This document shows positions 35,211-43,554 of a DNA stretch of 64,000 nucleotides, in pieces; the first letter of the stretch is position 1, and every line of letters begins with the position of its first letter. The notes beneath the pieces were generated by a model. It was not told the origin of the DNA. It did no database searches and was given only the letters and a program-made list of their open reading frames with translations. Origin of the DNA: JBGTSJ01 sp041940305 (lineage in GTDB: Bacteria > Planctomycetota > Planctomycetia > Planctomycetales > Planctomycetaceae). The stretch spans positions 611,913 through 675,912 of the forward strand of contig JBGTSJ010000001.1 in NCBI GenBank assembly GCA_041940305.1, read 5' to 3'. The position numbers were made by a program, and so were the translations under genes.

Positions 35211-36488
35211 GTGTCCGTGACTTACTCGTTCGACTCCTCCGCATTTGAAGCCGACATCTTCGGCTTGCCGCAGCGCGGACCGTCCTCCGGCTCTTCGTCG
35301 CAGGCGCCGATTGAGGAGGTGATCGCGCGATTTCTTGACGAGCTGCGCACGGGGCGGTCGCCATCGATTGAGGCGTACTCCCGTCGTCATCCCGCGCTCG
35401 CCGACCAACTGCGCGAGTTGCTGCCGCTGGTGGCGGCCATGGAGCAGTTGAAATCGGCTCAGGAGGCTCCGCCCGGTCCGACCGCTATGCCGGACGATTT
35501 TCAAGTCGAGCAGCTGGGGCGCTGCCGGATTCGACGCGAGATCGGACGGGGGGGAATGGGAATCGTCTATGAAGCGGAGCAGGAGCCGTTTCAGCGCCGG
35601 GTGGCGGTGAAGGTGCTTCCGTGGCGTTCGCCTTCGGCAGCCCAGTTGCGAGAACGGTTTGAGCGAGAGGCGCGGACGGCCGCCGGACTCCATCATCCCC
35701 ACATCGTCCCCGTGTTCGAATTCGGGGAGCAGGACGGGTGGTGCTACTATGTGATGCACCTTGTGGAGGGGATCGGCATCGACCGGATTATCAGGCTGCT
35801 CCGAGAACCGGACGGGGCCGTGCGGGCCGAGCGCGTGCGCGAGTTGTTCCTGGGAGAAGCCGTGGGGAGCGCCCCCCCCGCCCTTGCGAGGAAGAACTCC
35901 CGCGATCGCCGCATTCTGCGCCGCGATGGCTGGTCGCAGTTGGCGCGAATCGGGATTCAGGTGGCCCAGGCGCTGCAGCATTCGCATGCCCGCGGCGTCC
36001 TGCATCGCGACATCAAGCCCGGCAACCTGCTCGTCGATTGCCGTGGCTCGGTGTGGGTGACGGACTTCGGCCTGGCTCTCGAAACGGACCAGGTCCTGCA
36101 GAGTTCGGCGCCGAACCTGGCGGGGACGCTACGATACCTGGCGCCCGAACAGCTGAACGGCGTTGTCGATCGCCGCAGCGACATCTACTCGCTGGGAGTT
36201 ACGCTGTACGAACTCTGCACTCTGCAGCCGCTGTTTGAAGCACCGGACCGGGAGACTCTCGTCGAGCGGGTTCGCGGCGATACGCCGCGTCCGCCGCGCG
36301 CGGTGCACGCTGCCATCCCGGCGGATCTGGAGCGCATCATTCTGAAAGCGATCTCCAAGGACCCTGATCGGCGATATGCGACGACGGACGAATTGCTCCG
36401 CGATTTGATGCGCTTCACGCAGGGACAACCCGTCGAAGGCGCGGCGCGGGATCGAGGGCGTCTCTGGCCGCCGTTTCGACGGGGATGA
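35211..36488 (+). CDS. Serine/threonine protein kinase
   Basis: The 425-residue Hanks-type kinase has an N-terminal helical module common in planctomycete kinases (FLDELRTGRSPSIEAYSRRHPAL, about 40-80) and the kinase domain from about 105: glycine loop IGRGGMGIVY, Lys134 in VAVKVL, catalytic loop HRDIKPGNLL (Asp267), DFGLA (Asp285), APEQL. An insert of about 40 residues (about 198-240) sits before helix E. The chain stops soon after the kinase domain, with no membrane helix or sensor region, so it is likely soluble. The start is GTG with no good ribosome site; a second GTG lies two codons on. Its pairing with the ECF sigma gene suggests it regulates that factor. Confidence 0.92.
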   Translation: MSVTYSFDSSAFEADIFGLPQRGPSSGSSSQAPIEEVIARFLDELRTGRSPSIEAYSRRHPALADQLRELLPLVAAMEQLKSAQEAPPGPTAMPDDFQVEQLGRCRIRREIGRGGMGIVYEAEQEPFQRRVAVKVLPWRSPSAAQLRERFEREARTAAGLHHPHIVPVFEFGEQDGWCYYVMHLVEGIGIDRIIRLLREPDGAVRAERVRELFLGEAVGSAPPALARKNSRDRRILRRDGWSQLARIGIQVAQALQHSHARGVLHRDIKPGNLLVDCRGSVWVTDFGLALETDQVLQSSAPNLAGTLRYLAPEQLNGVVDRRSDIYSLGVTLYELCTLQPLFEAPDRETLVERVRGDTPRPPRAVHAAIPADLERIILKAISKDPDRRYATTDELLRDLMRFTQGQPVEGAARDRGRLWPPFRRG

Positions 36489-36614
36489 TGTTCCCGACTC
36501 GGGGCGCAATCTCCGGGAATCTCCGATTCGTCTGTTGAATTCGCGCAGGGGACATCGTTCTTTGCGATGGAGACGCGATCGCCGGCTCCGTCATCGCTTC
36601 TCAGGAGAGTCACC

Positions 36615-37094
36615 ATGCTGATCCCCCTCATCCCGGGACAGCGGTCTCTGCGTCCGCGCGGAGTCGCAAGCTGGACCATGGCCGTCATCACTCTCAGCAG
36701 CGTCCTGTCCCAATCTGCCACTGCACAGAACTGCCCTGGACGGACGGGCGGCGGCGCACCGACGGCCCCGGCCGGTTTGGGCTCGGAACTGCAGGCTCAG
36801 CAGTTCCTGCTGCAATTGCAGCAAATGCAGGAGGCGGCGCTGCAGCAACAGGCGATGCAGCGGATGCGCCTGACTCAACAACAGGCGTCTGCTTCGCAGC
36901 GCGCCCGACGCTGCGACATGCCGGGCTCCGACGGGCAGAATCGGACCGAGGGTGATGCAATCCGGGAGACTGGTGATCGGTTTGCCACACAACGGGAGCA
37001 CGCGCGACTGCGGCGCGAGGCGCTGGTCGCACGGATCGCGGAGCGCGACGCGGATCTGCAACGGCGACGCGACCGAGCGGCGGCCGGTCGTTAG
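36615..37094 (+). CDS. Small secreted Gln-rich helical protein
   Basis: The 159-residue product has a long N-terminal region ending in a signal-like segment (WTMAVITLSSVLSQSATA), a Gly/Ala/Pro linker, a Gln-rich helix (QFLLQLQQMQEAALQQQAMQRM) and a charged Arg/Glu C-terminal helix (REHARLRREALVARIAERD). AGGAGA six bases upstream fixes the ATG at 36615. A strong palindromic terminator follows ten bases after the stop. Function unknown; composition suggests a coiled-coil envelope protein. Confidence 0.75.
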   Translation: MLIPLIPGQRSLRPRGVASWTMAVITLSSVLSQSATAQNCPGRTGGGAPTAPAGLGSELQAQQFLLQLQQMQEAALQQQAMQRMRLTQQQASASQRARRCDMPGSDGQNRTEGDAIRETGDRFATQREHARLRREALVARIAERDADLQRRRDRAAAGR

Positions 37095-37104
37095 CCGTCA
37101 CTTC

Positions 37105-37146
37105 GCCGGACGGGTGGCTCGCGAGCCGCCCGTCCGGCTGTTCTTA
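37105..37146 (+). terminator. Intrinsic terminator with a 34-base near-perfect palindrome
   Basis: Positions 37105-37138 fold on themselves: GCCGGACGGG and GGCTCG pair with their complements with a single G-U pair, giving about 15 bp around CGCG. TGTTCTTAAT follows. It ends the 36615-37094 transcript. Confidence 0.82.
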
Positions 37147-37532
37147 ATGACCGGGCGCTGCCGATCCCGGAATGTTTCGGCCAAGGCTAAACTCGTCGCG
37201 CCGTCATCGTCCAACCGTCGGCGGCCCGTAACAAAGCGGTCTTTCGGCCGCTAAAAGGGATCGGAGCAGATACCCGGCGCTGAGATTCCGTATTCGGATC
37301 GACGACACGATTCGCGAGATTGCGACACCGCGAGCAATCTCGTTCGGTCAGTCTGCGAAGTGCAAAGTATTATGCGCCAAAATGATACGCGCATCAGGCA
37401 GAATCTGCCGGTTCCGGCTCTCGACTTGCGGCCTCCCCATGCTGGCTGCGACTGCCGCGCGTCCCACACAGCATCGGCTTTCTTCGATTGCAACGGCGGC
37501 AGCGAGCCTGAAGATTTTCAGGAGGACGTCTC
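37147..37532. other. Leader region before the Gly/Tyr-rich gene
   Basis: This 386-base stretch has no coding frame with a ribosome site. TATTAT at 37368-37373 could be a -10 box but lacks a -35. Nothing else stands out. Confidence 0.4.
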
Positions 37533-37850
37533 ATGTCGAAGTTTGTCGCGGCAACTGCTGTGCTGCTGGGTGGACTGCTGACCGGCGCCGACCAGGCCCG
37601 GGCCGACCACTGCTACCGGGGCGGCGGGTACTACGGAGATTACGGCGCATACTCTCAGCCTTATGGCGCCTACCAGCCTTACGGCTACAGCGGCGGGTAC
37701 TACAACTCCGGCCCGTACGGCGGCTCGTACTACGGTACAGGCTACTATGGCGCTCGGCTGAACGTCGGCACGTTCTATGGCGGCGGCTTCTACGGCGGTG
37801 GCCGCCATCACCACCATCACCATCATGGCGGTCATCGCGGCCACTGGTGA
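37533..37850 (+). CDS. Secreted Gly/Tyr-rich protein with a seven-histidine tail
   Basis: The 105-residue protein has a signal peptide (FVAATAVLLGGLLTGADQARA), a mature part made almost only of Gly, Tyr, Ser and Pro (YGAYQPYGYSGGYYNSGPYGG), and a tail with seven consecutive histidines followed by GGHRGHW. AGGAGG seven bases before the ATG gives a strong start. Gly/Tyr repeats suggest a flexible or self-associating envelope protein, and the His run should bind nickel, zinc or copper. It lies alone, upstream of a convergent sigma-54 activator gene. No family recognised. Confidence 0.82.
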   Translation: MSKFVAATAVLLGGLLTGADQARADHCYRGGGYYGDYGAYSQPYGAYQPYGYSGGYYNSGPYGGSYYGTGYYGARLNVGTFYGGGFYGGGRHHHHHHHGGHRGHW

Positions 37851-37876
37851 GTCCCGCGACCAGCTGCAGAATGAAA

Positions 37877-37912
37877 CGCCGTCGTCCCGGACGACTGTTC
37901 GGGACGATGGCG
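37877..37912 (-). terminator. Probable terminator of the GAF/sigma-54 activator gene
   Basis: A 13-bp stem (37877-37889 with 37900-37912, one G-U) around a 10-base loop lies between convergent genes. On the minus strand it is followed by TTTCATTCTG, a weak U-rich run, so it most likely ends the activator transcript; it may also stop the opposing one. Confidence 0.6.
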
Positions 37913-37943
37913 TGCGCTAAGCGGGACGGGGCGTTGAACCCGT

Positions 37944-39905
37944 TTACTCCTTTTCAATCACGTCCATGCCCAACTGCCGCATCTTGCGGTAGAGGTTTGA
38001 GCGGTGAAGGCCGAGGATGCGAGCGGCGTCGCTCATGTTGCCGCGGACGCGTTTGACGGCGCGGCGGATGTATTCCTGCTGAAAGCGATTCGTCGCTTCC
38101 GTGAGGCCGACGCCTTCGGCGAGGTCGTCGAAGGCGTCGCGATGCGGACTGAGAATGAAGGCGAGGTCGTTGGCTTCGACGCGGTCTCCCTTGGTCAGGA
38201 ACGCCACACGCTCCATCAGGTTCCGGAGTTCGCGGACGTTGCCGGGCCAGGGATGCGCCTGCAGCCGCCGCCGCGCATCGGGTGAGATGGCGAGCAGCTT
38301 GCGGTTCGCCTGCCGGCAGAAGCGCTCGAGAAAAAACTCGGCGAGCGGGATTACGTCTTCCGGACGATCGCGGAGCGGAGGGATGTCCACCGTGACGACG
38401 CTGAGCCGGTAGTACAGGTCCTGCCGGAACTTCTTCTGGGCCACCATGTCGGCCAGATCCGCGTTCGTCGCCGCGATCACGCGGACGTTGATGGGGATCG
38501 TCTGCGAACCGCCGACGCGCGTAATCACCTTCTGCTCGAGCACGCGGAGCAGCTTGGCCTGTCCGCCGAGACTCATATCGCCGATTTCATCCAGGAAGAG
38601 CGTGCCTCCGTCGGCCAGTTCGAACTTCCCCATCTGCATGGCGTGGGCGTCGGTGAAGGCTCCTTTTTCGTGTCCGAAGAGTTCGCTTTCCAACAGGGTC
38701 TCAGTGAGCGCCGCACAATTGACGGCGATGAAGGGACGATCGGCCCGCGGCCCGCGAAAGTGGAGGGCCTGGGCTGCGACTTCCTTGCCGGTGCCGCTCT
38801 CTCCCAGGATGAGCACGGGGAGGTCGGTCGCGGCGAGACGTTCGATGGTGCCCTGCATGGCGACGATCGCGGGGCTTTCGCCGATGATGGCCGCACCCCC
38901 GGCCAGTTGCGCTTTCAACTGATCGTTGCTGCGCACGAGCTGTTCGCGTTCGCGCGAGTTCTGGATCGAGATGGCGGCCTGGGCGCCGAGTTCGGCGAGG
39001 CCTTCCTCGTCCTCACTGGTGAATGCGCCGCCGGCCTTGTTGATGAGCTCGAATGCACCGATGCATTCTCCCTCGGCGTCGTACAGGGGCGCGCATAGGA
39101 GATTGCGCGTCTTGTAGCCGCTTGAGCGGTCCACACTCTGGTCAAACCGCGCATCGTTGTAGGCGTCGTCGACGCGCAGGACTTCGCGGGACTGAATGAC
39201 GCGGCCGACGATGCCCTTGTTGTCGGGGAGCCACAACCGCCCCCCTTCGACGCCGAGGGCCGGGCAGGCGACCAGCTGCCGCGACTCTTTGTCCCAGATG
39301 AAAATACTGGCGCGATCACATTGAAAGAGCTCCGTGGCGACCTCGGCGACGCGTTCGAGCAGCGGCTGTGTCTCGCGCTCCTGGGCAAAGGTTCGGGCGA
39401 TTTCGAGGGTGCTCTTGAGCCGGTCGATGCGGCGGTGGCAGGCCGCGGTGCGGTCGAAGCAGTCGAGGCCGATGCCGAGAGTCCGTCCAACAACGAGCGC
39501 CGCGGGAAGCTGGGGGGCGACGAGCATCTTTCCCCAGAAACCGGCGACCAAACCGTCCCGCACCGGGGCGACGAGGACGGCCCGCGGATCCTCCCTGGTG
39601 GGGCCGCTCCAGCCGGCGGCCTGCCTGTCGAGGGATTCCGCGAGGAGCGATGCGGGGATCGAATCCGGAGACGACCGACCGTGGGCGGAGCGGATGAGCC
39701 AGTCGGGAGTGCGCTCAAACAGGCCGCACCATTCCGCGGACAGTTCGACGGCGGCGTCGGCCAGGGTCTCCCGAACAAAGTCGCTCTCCTCGGCGGCTTT
39801 GGAGACGCGTTCGGCCGTGCCCTCGCAGAACTGAACGAGCCCTGATTGCGGGTGGGATCGGGTGACCCACGGGAGCTCGCGCCACATCAACCAGTTTGAA
39901 TTCAC
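37944..39905 (-). CDS. GAF-domain sigma-54-dependent activator
   Basis: The 653-residue regulator has a GAF domain at about 170-320 (QCDRASIFIWDKESRQLVAC, LCAPLYDAEGECIGAFELIN) preceded by about 150 residues of possible second sensor fold. The AAA+ domain follows at about 345-580 with Walker A GESGTGKE and GTLFLDEIGDM, then a Fis-type HTH at about 610-650 (MSDAARILGLHRSNLYRKM). The sigma-54 contact loop reads GAFTDA instead of GAFTGA. The start is GTG with AGGAGG five bases upstream. It stands alone, so targets are unknown; GAF suggests a small ligand or redox signal. Confidence 0.93.
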   Translation of the reverse strand: MNSNWLMWRELPWVTRSHPQSGLVQFCEGTAERVSKAAEESDFVRETLADAAVELSAEWCGLFERTPDWLIRSAHGRSSPDSIPASLLAESLDRQAAGWSGPTREDPRAVLVAPVRDGLVAGFWGKMLVAPQLPAALVVGRTLGIGLDCFDRTAACHRRIDRLKSTLEIARTFAQERETQPLLERVAEVATELFQCDRASIFIWDKESRQLVACPALGVEGGRLWLPDNKGIVGRVIQSREVLRVDDAYNDARFDQSVDRSSGYKTRNLLCAPLYDAEGECIGAFELINKAGGAFTSEDEEGLAELGAQAAISIQNSREREQLVRSNDQLKAQLAGGAAIIGESPAIVAMQGTIERLAATDLPVLILGESGTGKEVAAQALHFRGPRADRPFIAVNCAALTETLLESELFGHEKGAFTDAHAMQMGKFELADGGTLFLDEIGDMSLGGQAKLLRVLEQKVITRVGGSQTIPINVRVIAATNADLADMVAQKKFRQDLYYRLSVVTVDIPPLRDRPEDVIPLAEFFLERFCRQANRKLLAISPDARRRLQAHPWPGNVRELRNLMERVAFLTKGDRVEANDLAFILSPHRDAFDDLAEGVGLTEATNRFQQEYIRRAVKRVRGNMSDAARILGLHRSNLYRKMRQLGMDVIEKE

Positions 39906-40314
39906 TCGATCCTCCTGAAGTTGACGTCATTCAGCTTAGGGAATTGGAGCTGAATCGCGGCGCATCTTAGGAGGGGAGACTCATTGAGACAACCTGTGTG
40001 TCGTCAGTGTGACCTTTGAGGGGCGTGCCCTTGTGGAATGCGAGACACGTCCGGCCAGGTGAGTCGGGGCTCAACAGTCGGGGGCGCGGGATGGTTGGGT
40101 GCTTCGATGCCTCAGGTGGAGTGGAGTGGGTGGGCGCCAGGACCAATCCGACATTGACCTGACTTTCGGATTCGCACTAAAAGCCCGCAGATTCCAGTTG
40201 GATCAATTCGCGCCGATGCCTCTTCTGGATGATGCGGCAGTGGCAGTGGCGTGCTGTGGTTTGGCGGTGTCGAGACACCGGCTGACATCGGTATCCGCAA
40301 AGGAGTGCGGTCTC
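39906..40314. other. Divergent intergenic region
   Basis: A 409-base gap between the activator gene and the TPR lipoprotein gene. A frame open from 40099 joins the lipoprotein but has no ribosome site and no recognisable content. I see no repeat or clear promoter. Confidence 0.45.
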
Positions 40315-41796
40315 ATGCGCTACGAACGGTGGGTGATCTGGGTCTGTCTGCTGGCCGGCTGCGGTGGTTCCAAGTCGACCGAGACGGCAGATGCGAACCC
40401 GACCGGTGACGACGCCGTGAAGTCCGCGGCGAGCGCGCCGGCCGTTTCGGAAGATCAGCCGCGGCCCATGCCGGACGACATCGAGTCCGCAGCGGCTGCG
40501 TCGCCCGAATCCGGGCCCACGTCGCGGGAACTGATCGCTCAAGCCGAACTGCTCGTGAAGGCGAACGACGCAGTGGGCGCGGTTCGCACCCTGTCACAGG
40601 CAATTGCGGTCGATCCGAAGAGTGCGGACGCGCTGTCTCGCCGTGCCGCCCTGCTGGCACAGGCCGGACTGCTGCCGCGGGCGATCGCCGACATGACCCA
40701 GGCCATCACTCATCGTCCTGACGATCCACGGCTACGCAATACCCGCGGGTTCTACTTCCTGTCGCAGCAGGAGTATCAGCGGGCCATGCAGGACTTCAAC
40801 GACGCGATCGGACTCGATCTCAACTATCCGCATCCGTACAACAATCGGGGACTTGTTCGGATTGCACTTGGGGAACATGCGACAGCCGTTGCTGACTTTG
40901 ACGCGGCACTCAAGCTGGATCCCAGGTACCGCGATGCGCTGAACAATCGCGGGCTGGCTTTGGTGCAACTGGAGAAGTACGACGAGGCGGTCGAGTCGTT
41001 TACGGCGGCCATCGATCTGAGCCCGGAGTATCCCGGAGGCTGGAATAACCGGGCCCTGGCTTATCACAAGCTGGGACAGAACGAAAACGCCGTGAGCGAT
41101 CTGACGAAGGCGATTGAGCTGAATCCCGGCCAGGCCAAGTACTACCTCCAGCGGGGAGAAGCGTATGAGGCGCTGGGCCGGCACGACGACGCACAGTCGG
41201 ACCTCAACTACGCGGTCCTGCTGCAACAGCTGGGGCAAATCAACCAGCTGATTGCGCAATCGCCGGGGAATGCCGAGCATTGGGTCACCCGGGGGCAGAC
41301 GTACCTGCGGGCTGATCGCCTTGAGGAAGCCGAGGCCGACTTCGACCGTGCACTGCGTCTGAACCCCGATCTGGCAACCGCCTTTACGGGCCGGGCTGCC
41401 GTCGCCATGCGTCGCGGGGACTATGAGCAGGCGGTGAAGGACGCCACCGCGGCCATTGAACGTCAGCCGCATCACGCCGCCTATTCGCTGCGCGGCGACG
41501 CCTACCTGGAGCAGGGTGAATACGACCAGGCCATTGGCGATTATGCGTCCGCCAAGCGGCTGGATGGACAGGTGGCCCGGGCCTATCTGCTGCGATCGGA
41601 GGAGCGGGAAGCGGCCGGCGAGATTGAACAGGCCAGTGCGGACTTCGAACGGGCCGTGACCCTCGATCCTTCGCTGTCTCCCGAGAAGGCGGCCGAGCAG
41701 CAGGCTGCGGCGGAGTCAGCCCCTGTCGTTGAGCCTCGGGAGCTGCCGGTGTTACCGGCCGGCGAGCCGGTGCTGCCGCAGACGACCGAGGAATGA
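40315..41796 (+). CDS. TPR-repeat lipoprotein
   Basis: The 493-residue protein begins with a lipoprotein signal (VIWVCLLAGCGG, lipobox LAGC), then an acidic Ala/Pro-rich linker to about residue 70 and roughly ten tetratricopeptide repeats (PYNNRGLVRIALGEHATAV, ALNNRGLALVQLEKYDEAV, GWNNRALAYHKLGQNENAV). A Pro/Glu-rich tail ends it. TPR arrays bind other proteins, so it is a membrane-anchored scaffold facing away from the cytoplasm. AAAGGAG lies about ten bases before the ATG; a longer frame would bury the lipobox. Confidence 0.9.
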   Translation: MRYERWVIWVCLLAGCGGSKSTETADANPTGDDAVKSAASAPAVSEDQPRPMPDDIESAAAASPESGPTSRELIAQAELLVKANDAVGAVRTLSQAIAVDPKSADALSRRAALLAQAGLLPRAIADMTQAITHRPDDPRLRNTRGFYFLSQQEYQRAMQDFNDAIGLDLNYPHPYNNRGLVRIALGEHATAVADFDAALKLDPRYRDALNNRGLALVQLEKYDEAVESFTAAIDLSPEYPGGWNNRALAYHKLGQNENAVSDLTKAIELNPGQAKYYLQRGEAYEALGRHDDAQSDLNYAVLLQQLGQINQLIAQSPGNAEHWVTRGQTYLRADRLEEAEADFDRALRLNPDLATAFTGRAAVAMRRGDYEQAVKDATAAIERQPHHAAYSLRGDAYLEQGEYDQAIGDYASAKRLDGQVARAYLLRSEEREAAGEIEQASADFERAVTLDPSLSPEKAAEQQAAAESAPVVEPRELPVLPAGEPVLPQTTEE

Positions 41797-42023
41797 GGTG
41801 GTTCGCTCTGCGGGCCGATGCGGCCGGAAGTTTCGGCGCGGTGCGGTCCGGTGCGGATCGACGACGAATCGGTGAATCTGGGCCAATTGGCGGGGCCGAT
41901 GATTGCCGGGCACGGTCGGGCTCGTCTATCATGCGTGGCCCGCCGCCGGGCTCTTTCGAGCCGGCCGACGCGGAACCGGCGGCAGCGCCGGTGGAACGCC
42001 TTGTTCAAGTTCAGGAGACATGA

Positions 42024-42218
42024 GTGGTCAAGTTGCGTCTGCGTGACAATGAATCGGTGCAGGAGGCGGTTCGCCGGTTTCGCAAGCTTGTGGAGCATGC
42101 GGGAGTGAAAAAGGAGATGCGTCGCCGGGAATTCTATGAGAAGCCGAGCGAGCAGCGTCGCCGTGAGCGACGTCGTGCTGAGCGTCGGGCGCGATTCAAT
42201 CAGATGCAGCAGCGGTAG
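42024..42218 (+). CDS. rpsU: 30S ribosomal protein bS21
   Basis: A 64-residue basic protein with VKLRLRDNESVQEAVRRFRK at the start and EKPSEQRRRERRRAERRARF at the end, matching bS21, which sits near the mRNA exit of the small subunit and helps initiation. The start is GTG with AGGAGA five bases upstream. Length is normal. It is transcribed alone, 227 bases after the TPR gene. Confidence 0.95.
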   Translation: MVKLRLRDNESVQEAVRRFRKLVEHAGVKKEMRRREFYEKPSEQRRRERRRAERRARFNQMQQR

Positions 42219-42314
42219 CAGGCTGCGGCGGACGCGTGCTGTGAGAGAGTCCGCGATTTGCAATGAAGTGAAGGGGATCGGGGGCCGTTGCGCATGCGCA
42301 GCGGACTGACGGGC

Positions 42315-43304
42315 CTAAGCGGGCCCGGCGGAGTACGGCGCGGCGCCGCGCTTCCAGGCGATCACGTCGTCGAGGATCTCGCCCAGCGGCATGCGGGGCG
42401 TGACGCCGATGGCGCCGCGAAGACGATCGACGCAGGGGACTCTGCGGCGGATGTCTTCAAAGTCCTCGCCGTATGCCTGCGCGTAGGGCAGGAACGAGAT
42501 CTCGATGGCGGGGTCGATGCGCTCGACGACGGCCCTGGCGAGATCGAGGACCGACACGGGCTGGTCGCTGCCGATGTTGTAGATTCCGCCGTTGACGGCG
42601 GGGTCGTCCATCAAGCGGATCATGCAGTCGACGACTTCGCGGACGTGGGCGTAGCAGCGGATTTGCGCGCCGTCGTCGTAAACGACGACCGGACCGCCGC
42701 TCAGGGCTTGATCGACGAACCGCGGAATGACCATGCCGTAGTTGCCGACCTGGCGCGGGCCGACGACGTTGAAGAAACGACCGATCACGACGGGGAGGTC
42801 GTGCTTGCGGTGGTGGGCCAGAGCGAGGAACTCGTCGATCGCTTTCGAACAGCCGTAGGCCCAGCGCGGGCGACTGGTGGCGCCGAACACGAGGTCGTCG
42901 TCCTCGGTCCATTCCTCCTTGGGGTTCTTGCCGTAGACTTCGCTGGTGGAGGCGAGGAAGACGCGCTGGCGCCCCTGCAGGGCGAGGCGGAGCAACCACT
43001 CGGTGGGGTAGATGTTGGTCTCGATGGTATGGACGGGATCATCGGCCACCAGTTTGACGCCGACGGCCGCCGCGAGGTGGTAGATGACGTCGGCGCCCTG
43101 GGTGGCTTCGGCGAGCACGAGCTGATCGGTGATGGAGCCGGAGACGAGCCGGAGCTGCGGATGCTCTGTGACCTGAGCGAGGTTTTCGCGCCGGCCGGTG
43201 GAGAGGTTGTCCAGGACGGTGACGTGATGTCCGGCCTGCAGCAGACGCTCGGTGAGATGGCTGCCGATGAAGCCGGCGCCGCCGGTGACGAGACAACGCG
43301 TCAT
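42315..43304 (-). CDS. NAD-dependent sugar-nucleotide epimerase/dehydratase
   Basis: The 329-residue extended SDR enzyme has the Rossmann signature TGGAGFIGSHL at the start, ASTSEVYG, the catalytic YGCSK (Tyr-x3-Lys), GRFFNVVGPRQ, and a C-terminal RRRVPCVDRLRGAIG. It is closest in pattern to UDP-glucuronate decarboxylase or UDP-glucose 4-epimerase types acting in cell-surface glycan synthesis; the exact substrate cannot be told. The ATG at 43304 begins just before the Rossmann strand; an upstream extension of 18 residues is unlikely. Confidence 0.9.
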   Translation of the reverse strand: MTRCLVTGGAGFIGSHLTERLLQAGHHVTVLDNLSTGRRENLAQVTEHPQLRLVSGSITDQLVLAEATQGADVIYHLAAAVGVKLVADDPVHTIETNIYPTEWLLRLALQGRQRVFLASTSEVYGKNPKEEWTEDDDLVFGATSRPRWAYGCSKAIDEFLALAHHRKHDLPVVIGRFFNVVGPRQVGNYGMVIPRFVDQALSGGPVVVYDDGAQIRCYAHVREVVDCMIRLMDDPAVNGGIYNIGSDQPVSVLDLARAVVERIDPAIEISFLPYAQAYGEDFEDIRRRVPCVDRLRGAIGVTPRMPLGEILDDVIAWKRGAAPYSAGPA

Positions 43305-43554
43305 GGATGGGAATTCAATTAGAATGATCGCCGGAGAGGCCCGCTGGGCCGGAGCCAAACGGCGTGGCCGTGTTTCGGACCGACGTTAAACAATGCGGCA
43401 ACGATCCGCCACTGCCAGGGTGTGGCGACGAACTGCACCGGGGCGACCGCTGCACGTCGCCGAACCGATGATGGTCGCTTTGCGGCGTTGCAGCGCACCG
43501 GTAGGATGCCTCAAAGAACTCATCCCTGAAGACTGCACCCGGGAGTTGCTCTCC

